From Pseudisothecium myosuroides (lineage: Eukaryota; Streptophyta; Bryopsida; Hypnales; Lembophyllaceae), in the NCBI GenBank assembly GCA_951799445.1, contig OX637297.1:13020001-13084000 (forward strand): 64,000 bases of DNA. The letters are read 5' to 3'. The position numbers were made by a program, and so were the translations under genes. Positions 35,160-47,556 of this stretch are shown piece after piece. Under the pieces are notes generated by a model. The model did not search any database. It was not told the DNA's origin and worked only from the letters and a program-made list of their open reading frames with translations. The number at the start of each line of letters is the position of its first letter. The stretch's first letter is position 1.

Positions 35160-36250
35160 ACCTAGAAGTTCTACTTTTAAAAACTACCCCTAAAGTTCCA
35201 ACTTCGGAATGTAACTCTAGATTTTACTTCTTTAACTTGATTCTTAAATATTAACTACCGACTTGTGCTCGATGTTTTGACTTTTGACTCTAGGTTTCTA
35301 TTCCTAAATTAACTCCAAGATTTACCCTTAAATTTTAACTCTATGTTTTGACTTTTGACTCTAGGTTTCTATTCCTAAATTAACTCCAAGATTTACCCTT
35401 AAATTTTAACTCTATGTTTTAACTTTTAACTCTAAGTGTTTACTCCTAAATTAACTCTAAGATTTACCCTTGAATTTTAACTCTATGTTTTATTTTTTAA
35501 CTCTAAGTTTTTACTCCTAAATTAACTCTAAGATTTACCCTTGAATTTTAACTCTATGGTTTAACTTTTAACTCTAAGTTTTACTTCTAGAATTCATTCT
35601 AAATTTTAACCTCTAGGGTTGACTCTATGTTTTCACTTTGACTCTAGATTTTTTCTACTTCCAACAACTAACTCTAACTTTAACCTCTACCTCTTAACTT
35701 TTAGCTTCTACTTTTAGCTTTTCACTATAACTTTTTACTCCCCAATTGACTCTAAAGTTTAACCTTTAAATTTAATCTTAACTTTTGACTTTTGACTTTT
35801 GACTTTCTACTTCCAACTTTAATCCTATCGTTTTAATCCTAGTTTAACTCTAAGTGTTATCCTCCTAAATTTAATTCCAACTTTTAACTCTAGGGCTTAA
35901 CTTCTAAACTTATTTCCACAATTTACTCTGAGTTTTGACTTCTAATTTTAACTCTATTTCTAACTAAAAATCTATTCGTAATTTCTACCCCCTAAATTTA
36001 GTCCAAAGTTTTACTTTTTAATTTCTACTTCCCACTCGGAATTTTTTACTCCTAATTAACCCTAACTTCCTTTTCTAAACTACCCTAAGGTTTCACTGGA
36101 AATTTTATCCCCTAAGTTAAACTTCCAAATTAATTCTACTTTTTAACTTCCCAAAGTTAACTCTAGATTTTGACCTTAGAATTTTAACTTTAAGAAATAA
36201 AATGTAAATTGATTCTAATTCTAACCGCTAATTAATCCCTAATTTTAATC
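35160..36250 (+). repeat. G-depleted AACTCTA tract with 71-bp units
   Basis: Between about 35,270 and 35,590, four tandem units of about 71 bp carry TTCCTAAATTAACTC(C/T)AAGATTTACCC. Beyond that it degrades into irregular AACTCTA, TTTTGACT and CTTCTA words to about 36,250. Confidence 0.8.
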
Positions 36251-37319
36251 CTAAATTCTCTTTCTAATTTAAACCCCTAAGGTCCGTCCATGATTCTTTT
36301 TGGATGATTTCTACTCAAAATTCCTCCGTCCTACCCCCTACCGCTTAGCCTAACGCGGTCAGTTTACGGTCAAATCTTAATTATAAGATGTTTTCGGAAA
36401 CCCCTATCACTAATCTATAGACTTTTGAATCTAAACTTTTAATTTGCACTAATCACGGCTCGCTAATCACACTTTTAGGGCTGATTAAGGAAATCAATGC
36501 TAATTAGGGAAAATACCAAGGGTTAATTTCAAAAACTCACCTCTTCACTACCGGTTTCGGAAATCACTTCGTCCACGTCCACGTAGACATCCTCATGTTC
36601 CATAGCAATCCTTTGTTTTGTTTGATTTTTCCCAAGCTCACCGCTAAATTTGAGAAAATATTACACCCTTGCAATCTAACTTCCTTCTTTCCCTTCCTCC
36701 TTCTTTTTCTTTCTTCCTCCCTTCTTCTACACTAGTACTATTCCACCTGAGCTTTTATGAGTCTTACACTATGGTCTCCAATTTCAAGGAGGTTTTTAAG
36801 ATGCCAACTATCCTCTTACACAATTTTGCCTTTGTGTCATCCTAATCCTCCTCCCAACGGTCACCACGAATTCTCAAGATTTCCTTTTCTAATCCTACCT
36901 AAGCCTAAGCCTAGGTCACTATTTATCGTCTCTCTCACCTCTCCCCTATTTCATTCGATTGTTCTCTATCCTTCCTCCATTGTGTGTAGAGTGTTTTGTA
37001 GTTGTTGGTGAAGGTGAGACTTCCTTGTGTGCAGGTACGGTGGTGCTCCGCTCTTTTCTCCCTTCTCCCTTTTTGATTTTAGACCCTAATCCCTACTTAG
37101 CAATAGGTCAGCCCCCCATTTTCCTTTGTTTTGTTTATCTAGGTTGAGAGAAACAAAAAAAATCAAGAAAAAGGAGTTCAAAAATGGGGACCGAACTGGG
37201 GCCCCAACTGCCTGCCGGACCAAGCCTGGCCTCCTGGCTGGCTGGCTAGCTGCTGGGGGGTCGGGTTCAAAAATAAATAAATAAATAATTTATTTATTTG
37301 TTTTCTTTTGATATTTGGA

Positions 37320-37720
37320 TGATGTGACCTGGTCTGGTTCGGTTCTCGACTTGATCTGGTCTGTTTGGTTCTCGACTGATCTGGTCTGTTTGGTTCTCGA
37401 CTTGATCTGGTCTGTTTGGTTCTCGACTTGATCTGGTCTGTTTTGGCTCTGGACCTTGACTACTAAGGGAAAACTGGATTTTTGGGCAAATTGGATTTTT
37501 GGTGAACTAAGGGAAAGAAAACTTGGGGAAAATAAAACTTGGGGAAAATAGAACTTGGGGAAAACAAACTTGGGAAAAACAAACTTTGGGAAAATAGTAC
37601 TTGAGGGAAATAGAACTTGGGGAAAACAAGACTTGGGGAAAATAGAACTTGGGGAAGATGAGACTTGGGGAAATAGAACTTGGGGAAAATAAGACTTGGG
37701 GAAAATAGAACTTGTAAAAC
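37320..37720 (+). repeat. Two minisatellites in the variable zone of this LTR-A copy
   Basis: From 37,325 to 37,445, a unit of about 28 bp (GATCTGGTCTGTTTGGTTCTC) is repeated four to five times. From 37,505 to 37,715, a unit of about 16-18 bp (AACTTGGGGAAAATAG) is repeated about eleven times. The same site in the copy at 6988 holds unrelated CTGCTGTACCGG repeats. A minus-strand ORF here (SPSSISP-type) is a translation of the repeat. Confidence 0.85.
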
Positions 37721-38633
37721 AACTTAGTCACACTAAAACTTGGGGAACACCCAGACTCACTAAACACTTGGGGAGCAACTTAGACACACTAACTTGGGGA
37801 ACACTCAGATTCACTAAACACTTGAAGAACAACTAAACTTCACTAAATGCAAAGGAACCTACATATCTTGAAAGCTAAACTCTGGAGGTTTCCACAAAGG
37901 TCTTGGAAACTAGACTTTGGAACTAAACACGAGGGAGGTGCAAAGCTTCGCCGTTAGATTGGTTTTAACACCAACTTTAGGACTTCTTGGCACCTCGGGG
38001 GTTCAAAGCTCCGCCGTCTACACTTTTAACACACGCTTTAGGACTTCAACTTTGTCACTAGTTCAAAGCTTCGCCGTTCCGGAGGGGGGTCCACTCAACA
38101 AGGAGAAGATTAAAAGAGGGTTTGGAATAACTTTAGAAAACATGCACAAAGGAGGTTCAAAGCTTCGCCGTCCCGGAGGGGGGTCCACTCAACAAGGAGA
38201 AGGTTAGAAGAGGGTGTAAGAAAAAACACAAAGAGAAAACACACAAGTTAAACCACGTGGCAACACAAAGCTCACACGCTAAAGGCCCCCCAAAGCGGCA
38301 TCGCCAAGGTACGGTGGGGGGTGACTTTAGGATTAGTGCAAGATACAAAAAGACTCTTAAACTTCACAAGTTAGACCATAACACGTACAAGAGGGAGAGA
38401 GAGGCTCTCCACTCACAACAAAGTACCAAAAAACTTCACAAAAGAGTACACAAAGCAAGGTAGAAGGACCCCCAAGGACCTTCAAAGCTTGAAAATAAGC
38501 AACAATGGAGCCAAAAGTGCTCCAAAAACACCGTAGAGGTTTTTGGCTTCAAATGCCAAAATATCCAAAATAACTTGGACCCACGGACCCAAAACAAGAA
38601 TTGGGGGTGTTCTAGAGAGAGAAATGGGGCCCT

Positions 38634-38639
38634 TATATA
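38634..38639 (+). promoter_or_regulatory. Probable TATA box of solo LTR 34789-39930
   Basis: TATATA in GGGCCCTTATATAGG, about 1.29 kb before the LTR end and downstream of four GTTCAAAGCTTCGCCGT repeats (37,940-38,170). The position matches the other LTR-A copies. Confidence 0.55.
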
Positions 38640-40115
38640 GGTTTCCAAGGACTCACCCCTCCCTCTAGAGTTCTAAGGTAACCTTATCAACGGGGATTTT
38701 CATCCTCATCCTCAAAGATTTTCATCCTACATCCTAAATTTCTACTTCTACCATCTATGCTGGACCAACATCCTAACTTTTGGAGATTAGCTCCAATCGT
38801 CGAACGGATTGCGCCGTTGGATCCAGAACGCCGTGTTTAGTCTAAAACCATTCTACTCCCCATACCGAGGCCAAAAACCCATCGTAGGCTAATTTAGTTT
38901 AAAAACCAAATCGTGGTAAAATCCTAGATCTTGGGGGTCTCCTAATTTGAGAAATGTGAACAGCCTAGGGTCTCCGGTAGGTGCGAGAGAGTCGGGAAGG
39001 ACTTTTGGTTGAACTTGTTTCGCCATCGTATGGTCCCGGAATGCCGGTCAACGTGGCGGGGACCCCGCCACGTGGTTAATTCTCGAGGAATCTCGCCGGT
39101 TCGGGTACTTGTCGCTATCGGAATGTCGTGAAACTTCATGGAGCGCATTATTAACATAAAACAAGCTAGTCTAATTTTTAGTGAGATTTTATTGTAACCT
39201 AGGTAATTTCCATGAAATTCCCGTTGGAGGTTAGGAGGGTTGACCACCCGGAAAGAGGTTCTTCTGCAAGTCGGAAGATGCCGGGATTTTTCACGTGACC
39301 TCTCAGGGAGTCGCATGAAAGACGTGCGGGTGCGTTTCCGTACCTGGCACGATTGGTCAATGGAGATTCAAAACTGGCCATCTCCTCGAATTAGCGACGG
39401 TGCGGGAATCTTCTGCGGGTGGAGGAATCTTGGCGAACCGATTTCGCCGTTGGACTCCTGGCATGGGATTCACCCTAGAACACCATCCTTGGGCTGTAGA
39501 TTCTTCCACGGGCCCGGTCTTGCGTGAGTGGCTCCTGCATGCTAACAATCGGGACTTTGGGAATTCGTCGATCTAATGGGGAATTCTAAATCTAACTCTA
39601 GGACCCGTCCTAGTGGCCTCGCTGTAGATCCCTCGGACCGACCTAGCCATGAATCGCCACATTCATGGTGGGATTTAGCCCTTTTGGGGCTGTGTGACTC
39701 GAATCCTCCAAATCTAACCTCTTCCTTATTTTTATACCATTTTTAGGCAAGGTTTGGGGGATTCTAAGTAAAAAACACAAATCTAGACCAAATGCTATAA
39801 TGGGTATGACACAACCCTATTTTGGTTCTACACTCTTTTTATGGATTGTTCTATACTTTTATCAACTTTAAATTGCAAATTTCAAAAAAAATAATTCTAC
39901 GAGTCCCAAGTGACAAATTGGGAGCTCACACTTCCATCAGAGCTGTCGGCCATGAGATCCCACTGATACTCCGCCTAAACGTCAGTGGCGTAGCTGATGT
40001 TTTGAGTGACCTTCTTCACGTCCAATATGGTTTCATAAAATCTTCTATCTATGTGGAGGAAGAGATTTAGTCACTATCCTGAACATTGCTTCAAACATTT
40101 CTTATGCCTAGGACT

Positions 40116-40575
40116 AGCAATGTGCATGGTTACACCTGGAGTTTACCGGCGGGATGTTTTAGAGCTTTCGGATTGAACTCTGATGTAATGGCTGCCTCCA
40201 CAGAATTCTTGACCCCTTTGTGTGATGCATCTACTTCACAGGTTTCTGTATTTAGAGTCATTAAAGTAGAATCAGAGGGTCCTTCTGAAGCGCATGATGA
40301 AGGTGGCCGAGGTTTCTAACAATCCTCCAGAGAGGCAGTTCTTAAGTCTTATTGTTGAGTTATCTAGCGATTCAGAGGGAGAGACTGGGAATGTCGGTCG
40401 CCGTTTCTCTTCTGCATGCTCTGCTGACGGTCCTTTAAAAATTCCGCCATCCCCATCTGTTGGTGGACGAGACAATAATGCAAGGAGTTCTATCTTCTCT
40501 TGCCCGCCACTTTATCTGATGAATCGTCAATTCCCTAGCCTAATGAGATGTCTTAGAAAGTTAGGGAGTATTTGA
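40116..40575 (+). pseudogene. Acidic coding-like stretch upstream of the transposase core
   Basis: Two overlapping plus frames (40,086-40,319 and 40,294-40,575) contain natural-looking peptides, including SLIVELSSDSEGETGN. They end before the transposase frame, which opens after a TGA at 40,608. They probably represent the linker between the short N-terminal ORF and the zinc finger, broken by indels or introns. This is inference from position and strand. Confidence 0.35.
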
Positions 40576-40637
40576 GGTTGTAGGAATGAGCTTGCTTCTC
40601 TTGATTTTGAGTCTATCACTCAAAGAAGGTCCAATTT

Positions 40638-42001
40638 TTGCCAACTAGCTTTGATGGTGACATTGTTTTAGAGTTGCCACCTTGCCAGTCGTTAGCGTCT
40701 TCCAGTTCTTCTAGAAACATGACTGGCATAGACAAGCGCTACGATGGTCATACATGGTGTTGTACTATGACATCAAATATTCACAATGAATTTGGTCTCA
40801 AGTTCAGAAAGTCCTTTTGTGCAGGCCACTTGACATGCATGAATGAAGATTGCAATTACTTGAAGCTTTGCTCAAAGAAGAACGAAACAGAGCGGACTGG
40901 TAATACTAGAACTCCTTTCTACATAGGGTCAATTCCTTCAAAAGATTTGACACTAGCTTGCAAAGTCTGCAAACTACCACCAACCTACGTCAATTTTTGC
41001 AACGGAAGAATTTACTATGTTGTAGGTTTAGCGGATATGACGAGGGCTTGCATTCATTTAGGCACTCATAACCACCCTGTCGCTGATGGTCTCTGTCGGG
41101 ATTCGATGGACACAATATCCGGACTCATTGCAAAAGAAGTAGAGAGAACACCTACAGTGAAAGCCTTCGCGATTGCTCTAGCTGCCAGCAAAGAATTTTT
41201 GGACACATTCTTGGTTCACGCTGGTGACGAACTTAAAGAAATGTTGAAGGGCAAGGAATTAGATGATGTAATGGACAAGTTCCAAGTCTTGAGTTCTTCA
41301 AATGTTAGAAACATGATTGTGTCATTCCATAGCAATGGTGTTGGAGGAGGGGAGATTGATCGATTACTGGCAATGAAGAAGTAAGCCAAAATCAAGTTTA
41401 TTCACGACAGCTTATTTCCGGGTTAGGGACAAGAGAAAGTGTATTTGTTCAAGATGTTTGTTGACGGCCCTGGAAGTGGAGTCAATCTTGTACAACAGAT
41501 GCAACCGGGGGGTGATCTTGCTAACTGTTGGCTCATATTTGACCACGTTAAGTGAGTAAAGAGCTGGACTACAATTGCATGTCATGTATATGATTCTAGT
41601 TATTGTAAAGTCATGACTATTGCAGTTTGCGATATGCAGTCAGAGGATATTGATGGACAAGTGATTACATGGAAATGTCTGAATAGAGTTATGGAGAAGT
41701 CAGGCTTACCCAATCCAAACTTTAAAGGATTCATGGCAGAGAGCGCTTAAGCCAACTGGAATGCTGTTCGAATCGTTTACGACTCCGGCAATCCGTCTGT
41801 GAAGATGGTGGACCGAAAACGCATCTGTCTCTTTCACTGGGCAACCTCCATGAAGCAACACACAGAGAGACTTGTTAAGCACGAGTTCCAGAACCAACAC
41901 ATCAAGCTTTGTAGAGACTACAAAGGCACAAAGAATCTGGACGAGGTTGAGAGCAAGTACCTTCAAATCAAAGCCTGGTGGATTCCAACCATGGTTGTGT
42001 A
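40638..42001 (+). pseudogene. MULE-like transposase relic with zinc-finger N-terminus
   Basis: The first frame (40,638-41,384, 248 codons; first ATG at 40,719) has a Cys/His array fitting a WRKY-GCM1/FLYWCH-like finger: C61, C67, C72, C108, C111, C121, then ACIHLGTHNHP (C138, H140, H144, H146). After a frameshift near 41,385 the DDE-like part continues: GPGSGVNLVQQMQPGGDL, TIAVCDMQSED, GFMADSA(stop)ANWNAVR (a MULE-type D-x-A block), then CLFHW. Stops lie at about 41,551 and 41,748. The similarity ends at 42,001, before the C-terminal part of a full transposase. The assignment to MULE-like DDE transposases rests on these motifs; a related host-domesticated protein is possible. Confidence 0.65.
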
Positions 42002-42039
42002 GTTCAGAATCGGAACCCAACTGTGCAGTCAAAGGACCC

Positions 42040-44440
42040 CGAATTGGATGCTGGTCATATACTGGCTGGTATGCTGGTCCGATATGTTGGCTATGCTGGC
42101 TGGTATATTGATTGGTTGCTAGCTGGTATACTGGCTAGCTATGCTAGCCGATGTATTGGCTGGCTCTCTCACAATTTCACTCTCTTGGGTTCCCTTAGGG
42201 GAACCCACTTACACAAATCTAAATCGGATTTTTGTAGAGAGTTAGTACTAGGATCAAAGCTTCGCTCCTCGGGGGGTTAGGCCCAAACTATTGGTTAGAG
42301 TGCTAGACTTAGCTAAATGTTACTAGAGAGGTCACACTTCTTCTAAGAACCTATGATCAATCTTGGAAGCTAAAGTTTGGACTTTCCCAAGAAGGTCTTG
42401 GAAACTAGACTTTGGAACTAAAGGTTATGGAGGTTCAAAGCTTGGCTGCAAAATCGGTTTTAACACCAACTTTAGGACTTGTAACACTCTGGGGGTTCAA
42501 AGCTGAGTTGTCTAGGACTGTTTTAACACACACTATAGGACTTGACTTAGTTACAGGTTCAAAACTTCGCCGTCCCGAGGGGGTCCACACAAAGAAGGAG
42601 ACTTTAGAAGAAGGTAGAAAAGACACACTTAAAAAAAATAAAAAAAAAAGTCAAAGCTTTGCTATCCTGGGGGGGGTCCACACAACAAAGGGGATGTTAG
42701 AAGAAGGTAAGAACACGTGAGTAAGGGAAACAAACAAGTTAGGATAACGTAGTGACACACAAAACTTATACGCTAAAGGCCCCCCAAAGTGGCATCGCCA
42801 AGGTACGATGGGGGGTGACTTTAGGATTAGTACAAGACACCAAAGGACTCTCAAGACACACAAATTATCTCACAAGAACGCACAAAAAAAAGAGCTTTCA
42901 ACTTGCAACAAAAGTACAAGAAAAATACACAAAGAGTACACAAGGCAAGATAGAACGACCTCCAAGGACCTTCAAAGCTTGAAATACAACAACAATGGAG
43001 CCAAAAGTGCTTTGAAAACATAGTAGAGGCTTTTGGCTTAAAACGCCAAAATATCCAAAATAACTTGGACCCACGGACCCAAAACAAGAGTTGGAAGTGA
43101 TTCTAGAGAGAGAAATGGGGTCCTTATATAGGTTTCCAAGGGCCCACTTCCCCCTCTAAGTTCCTAATGGTAACCTTATCAACTTGGATTTTCATCCTCA
43201 TCCTCAAAGATTTTCATCATAATCCCTAAAAAACGACTATCTACCATCTATGTTGGACCATCATCCTAATTATTGGAGATTAACTCCGATCGTTCAATGA
43301 ATTGCGCCATTGGCTCTAGATTGCCGTGTTCAATTCTAGATTTCCTTTTCCCTCATTCCGGGACCAAAAACCCATCGTAGGCTAATTTAGATTAAAAATC
43401 AAGTTGTGGTAAATTCCTAAATCTTGGGGTCTCCTATTTTGATAAAAGTAACTAGCCTAGGGTCTTCGGTAGGTACAAGAGAGTAGGAAAGGACTCTTGG
43501 TTGACTTCGTTTTGCCATCATATGGTCCCGAAATGATGGTCAATGTCGTGGGGACCTCGCCATGTGGTTAATTCCCAAGGAATCTCGCCGGTTCAAGTAC
43601 TTGCTATTATCGGAATATTGTGAAACTTAACAGAGCACATTATTAATATAAGACAAGCTATTCTAATTTTTAGTGAGATTTTATCGTAACTTGGGTAATT
43701 TCCACAAAATTCTCGTTGGAGGTTAGAATGGTTGATCACTCGGAAAAGGTTCTTCTGCAAGTTGGAAGATGCCGGGAATTTTCATGGGACCTCTCAGGGA
43801 GTCTCATGAAAGATGTGGAGGTGCGTTTCTGTACTTGGCACAATTGGTCAGTGGAGATCCAAATTGGCCGTCTCCTTGAATTGTCGATGGTGCAAGAATC
43901 TTCTGCAAATGAAAGAATCTTGAAGAATCAATTTTTCCATTGCACTCTTGGCATAGGATTTATCCAAAAACACCATTTTTAGGCAATAGATTCCTCTACG
44001 GGCCCATTCTTGCGTTAGTGGCTCTTGCATGCTAACAATCGGCATTTTGGGAATTCATCGATCTAATGGAAAATTCATCGATTTAATGGGCAATTCAAAA
44101 TCTAACTCTAGGACCTAACCTAATGGCCTCGCTATGGATCCCTCAGATCGACTTAGCCATGAATCACCACATTCATGGAGGAATTTAGCCCTTTTGGGGC
44201 TATCTGACACAAGTTCCCCAACCCCGCTATCTTGTGATTTCTACTCTAGTTTTAGACAAGGTTTAGGGAAGTTCTAGGTATAAACTCAAATCTATATCAA
44301 ATACTATAATGGATATGACGCAACCCTATTTTGGTTCTACACTCTTTTTATGGCTGTTTGTATACCTTTATGAACTTTAAATTGAAAATTTCAAAAAAAA
44401 AGAAATCTATGAGTCCCAAGTGACAAATTGAGAGCTCACA
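42040..44440 (+). mobile_element. LTR-A 3' fragment
   Basis: The fragment begins inside the variable minisatellite zone (GCTGGTATACTGGCTGG-type repeats, 42,045-42,170). It then follows LTR-A through the GTTCAAAGCTT repeats, the TATA region and the conserved 3' part, to the terminal GAGAGCTCACA at 44,440. The left 2.5 kb is missing. Divergence from the two solo LTRs is clear but moderate. The five bases after it are TATGG, and no partner duplication could be tested. Confidence 0.85.
43125..43130 (+). promoter_or_regulatory. Probable TATA box of the LTR-A 3' fragment
   Basis: TATATA in GGGTCCTTATATAGGTTTCC, 1.31 kb before the LTR end. Confidence 0.5.
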
Positions 44441-45640
44441 TATGGCGACCATCTGCGGTATGTGTCGTACGTGCGGTCTAGGCATAAGTATTCTTACACA
44501 CAAACATGTAGTAAGATAATACAAAATATCGTCTTAGGAAATTATAGTATGTTATCGCAAGCTAAAGGTATCCGGATCTCTTCCCAAACATCCAAGCAAT
44601 CTGTCTCAACGTCTTACTCTCTTTCCAGTTACAAATACTACCCGGAATCCAATTCAGATTTAGCCTCACCAGGACTCCGGTTACTTCTCTTCAATCCAGA
44701 TTCCGATTACATCCGGTTTCCGATTTCCACTTCTCAACTTTGTTGGTTTTATATACCCCTGTTTCACCCTCAGGGGGTCCGCTATTGGTCTTTTGAGGGG
44801 TAGGGCTCCACCACTCAAAATCTTCACTCTTTCCACTCACACTTTAAACAAAAAAACAACAAACCAACCGAACAGAGTTTTGTTATAGAAAAGGGGAAAA
44901 TAGCAATCCTCACAACTTCCCAGATGGCCTATTCGGAAAGCAAGTCACTTAGAACCACGTCCTATCTCCTTTACTACAACAACAGATCAAGACATCCGAA
45001 ACTGGCAAAGCTCATGTTTCCAATTGCTAGACTAATCTTGTAGTTGGCAGACCTTCCAATGAGTGGGGATTTTCCGCTAGCAATTGCTTATCTCCGCATG
45101 AAATCTTCCCTAGATTCCGGACTGGCCTCCACACCACTCCTAAGTATCGGATTACCGTTCCGGTAGTTTAAAGGCACTATGCACTAATCCTCAATCACAA
45201 GTCACAAAGCTTCTTCTTACATGGATACTACCAATCAGACCCATGTACCTCAGATCTGGATTCGTCCTCACTTGTCCCCTCTTACACCTTAACACTTTCA
45301 TAAACAAACCAACAAAATTGTGCACATAGTCGGAATCAAAATGTTCACTCAGTATCTCAAATTAAAAAAAGGAAATGAACATAAACAAATGCACACAAAT
45401 GGGCTTGGATGGAATGAAAGGGCAACCCCCTTTAACCTGCTCTCCCTTTAAAATCCAAAATAAAAAGCCAAAAAGCTGAAAAGCCACCCCAAAAACCCGG
45501 GTGACCACACAATGACCTTCTGAAATATCTGGAGAGTCAAAGGCCAGTTGTCCCTAGAAACCAAAACCGGGCCCCATACACGAAAAACCTGTTCCGAAAC
45601 TAAAATTCAAAATCCTAACTAACTAAAAATACCCTACTTA
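44441..45640. other. No gene; CCGGA-rich downstream flank of the 45.6-47.6 kb relic
   Basis: ATCCGG/CCGGA words are frequent (for example 44,570-44,740 and 45,115-45,170), as in and around both PEKPTR-family copies. The stretch is probably part of the same element. No ORF is supported. Confidence 0.45.
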
Positions 45641-47556
45641 CTACCTCCCCCTGCGCGGCTTCTTTGAACTGCTACTCAGACCTGCATGTGGCTTGCTCGC
45701 GGACTTCACAAGAGCCAATTGGGTTTGCATCGGACGCTTGATTGGTCGGGGCGAGTCCTCCTCTTCCTCCTCCTTCTCGGATTCGGAATCGAAATCCTCC
45801 TTGTCGGATTTATCGATCATGTCATTCTTAGGCTCCTTCTCTGACGACGGCTCTCCAAGATCTATCATCACGCTGTCACGTTAGGTGAGAACTGCTGCAT
45901 GTGAGGAAACTTGTCCGGATGGGTCCAAGCCGGATTCGGTAAGGCCCCCATCCGCTCAATCAGATCACTGCGGACTTCCCATCCGGGTAACGTGAATGAC
46001 GTTGTCCTAGTAATCCTGGTTGACGGAACCGTTGGCACGACAAAAAATTCCCATGGCACCGGACTCGTCTTTACACTTGTCTCCTTCCCAAGTTTGCGTA
46101 CCTTCTTTGAACTCGTCCATCATATCTGCATTTAACTCGAGGACGAAACCGCAGGTGTTTGCAAAATGGTCCCCAGACCCTGCTTGGACAGAGTATTTAG
46201 GAACTCGAGGCCAGGGACATCCGGAAACGTTGTGAAGTCCATGACCTTATCCGGATCAAGGTGGCCTAGAAGCTTACCCATTTCCTTCAACAATGTCTCC
46301 ATCCAGGATTGAAAGTCGACTAGAATTGTCACTACTTTCGATCCGGATAGGTGCCCTTCATTTATCATCCGGTTGTTGAAGAGTCTGGCTCTGCGAAACC
46401 AATGTCAATTGCAAAACCAATGTCGTCAAGTTCCGGACAAGCTGGATAGCTTCCGTCTCCTTCTGTCTTACTACTGCTACATCTCCTTCCGCAATCAACG
46501 CCCGATTTTGAAAGTCATCCCGTTCCTTCTCCAAGTTCTAGATCCGCTCATCCTTCTTGTGCAGCACATCCGGACTCGGTCATCGCCAAATTTCCTCCAA
46601 AATCTTCTTCGGCTTCACGTTCAACTTGTCACTGATTTCGAATAGAAATCTATTAAGTTGTTGTGGAGCTGCTTAGCCTGTTGTACCCATTTGATTCCGG
46701 CATCAAAGAAATCCATGGGTTGTTCCTTCGCCGGAGTGTGGCTAGGTCCTTCGGCTTCCGATTCCGGCAGCTTTCCTCTTTCAGACGGATTGGTCGACTT
46801 TCTCTTCTTTTCGCGTTTGTCGACCAGTTCCTCCTACTCTTCTTCCTCTTCCAACTCCTGTTGCTCCCGCTTAGCTTCATCCGTAAGGCCATACTTCAGG
46901 ATTTGGATTCCATTTTCGTACGCTACCACCTCATGGCTATTCAAAACCTCGTTTTGGTGATAGAGGTGGAACAAGTATGGGCTGAGAGGACTGTATTTGT
47001 TCTTCGACACATGGTCTACCAATTTTGTGACTACACCCGCGATAACCTTCCTCCAATGCACGCTCCTATCCTCCATAGCTCCAAAGATGGTGTTACCCAT
47101 CGTGACTGTAATCCGGGTAGGCTTTTCCAAATACAAAATCGGGATCAAAAATTCCATTGCCCATCTATGCCTATCACTCTTACATTCACTAATGGCGTAT
47201 CAGTCCTTCGCATTGACCGGATTTTGGAACTTTCCGTTTGAGTACTTTTCCATCCGGGAGGCTAATCCGAGCCTGGCGTTATTGAACTCATACACTTCCG
47301 CCTAAACATCCTCAGTCCAAGCTACGAGTCGACCTCTAACCGTCAACTCATATTGATTCGGGATCCCTAAGATAAGCTCCTCAATCATCCCTTGGTCCTT
47401 GACATTCCACGGCCTCCGAATCAATTTGACACATCCCATACGCGTTAGATCCTCCTCTAACTGCCTCCGCATGGTCAGATCCTTCGGAATAGTCAGACAA
47501 ACTGTTTGCGCCGTGACCGTATTTCTACGAGTTTTCGGATCGCTACCTTCCGCCAT
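45641..47556 (-). pseudogene. Decayed paralogue of the PEKPTR-family protein
   Basis: The ATG at 47,556 starts MAEGSDPKTRR. One frame continues through stops at 47,302 (after WTEDV), about 47,190 and 46,834, with recognisable blocks MGCVKLIRRPWN, WTEDV, YLEKPTRITVTMGNTIFG and SPLSPYLFHLY. These align in order with the plus-strand copy at 57,691-59,460. An acidic EEEE tail follows. A later piece in the same frame (46,368-46,132) and a C-terminal piece in another frame (45,871-45,641, Lys/Glu/Ser-rich) complete it. A TTTAAATAC motif about 170 bp upstream of the ATG could be a weak TATA. The function is unknown. Confidence 0.7.

Larger units (their letters stand above)
34789..39930 (+). mobile_element. 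Solo LTR-A, 5,142 bp, with CTTCC target duplication
   Basis: The element begins TGTGGGCGCTAG and ends GGGAGCTCACA. It is flanked by perfect 5-bp duplications, CTTCC, at 34,784-34,788 and 39,931-39,935. It is collinear with the copy at 6988-12163. The right-hand 2 kb is nearly identical between the two, whereas the minisatellite zone (about 2.4-3.1 kb in) is completely different. It has no internal domain, so it is a solo LTR. Confidence 0.92.
34781..40069 (+). pseudogene. Short ORF (possible transposase N-terminus) split by a solo LTR
   Basis: ATG GCT TCC at 34,781-34,789 is interrupted by the solo LTR. After the LTR and its duplicated CTTCC, the frame resumes at 39,931 (SIRAVGHEIPLILRLNVSGV...) and ends at a TAG near 40,068. 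Reading across the insertion, the host ORF is about 48 codons with no other defect. It lies just upstream of the MULE-like transposase relic on the same strand, so it may be the N-terminal exon. I do not recognise the peptide on its own. Confidence 0.5.

Noticed and set aside
37507..37767. 86-aa minus ORF rich in FSPSSIS
   Set aside because: Direct translation of the AACTTGGGGAAAATAG tandem repeat.
34789..39930. Full-length retrotransposon
   Set aside because: No terminal direct repeats inside the unit, no PBS or PPT, and no gag/pol. The unit is collinear with the other solo LTR.
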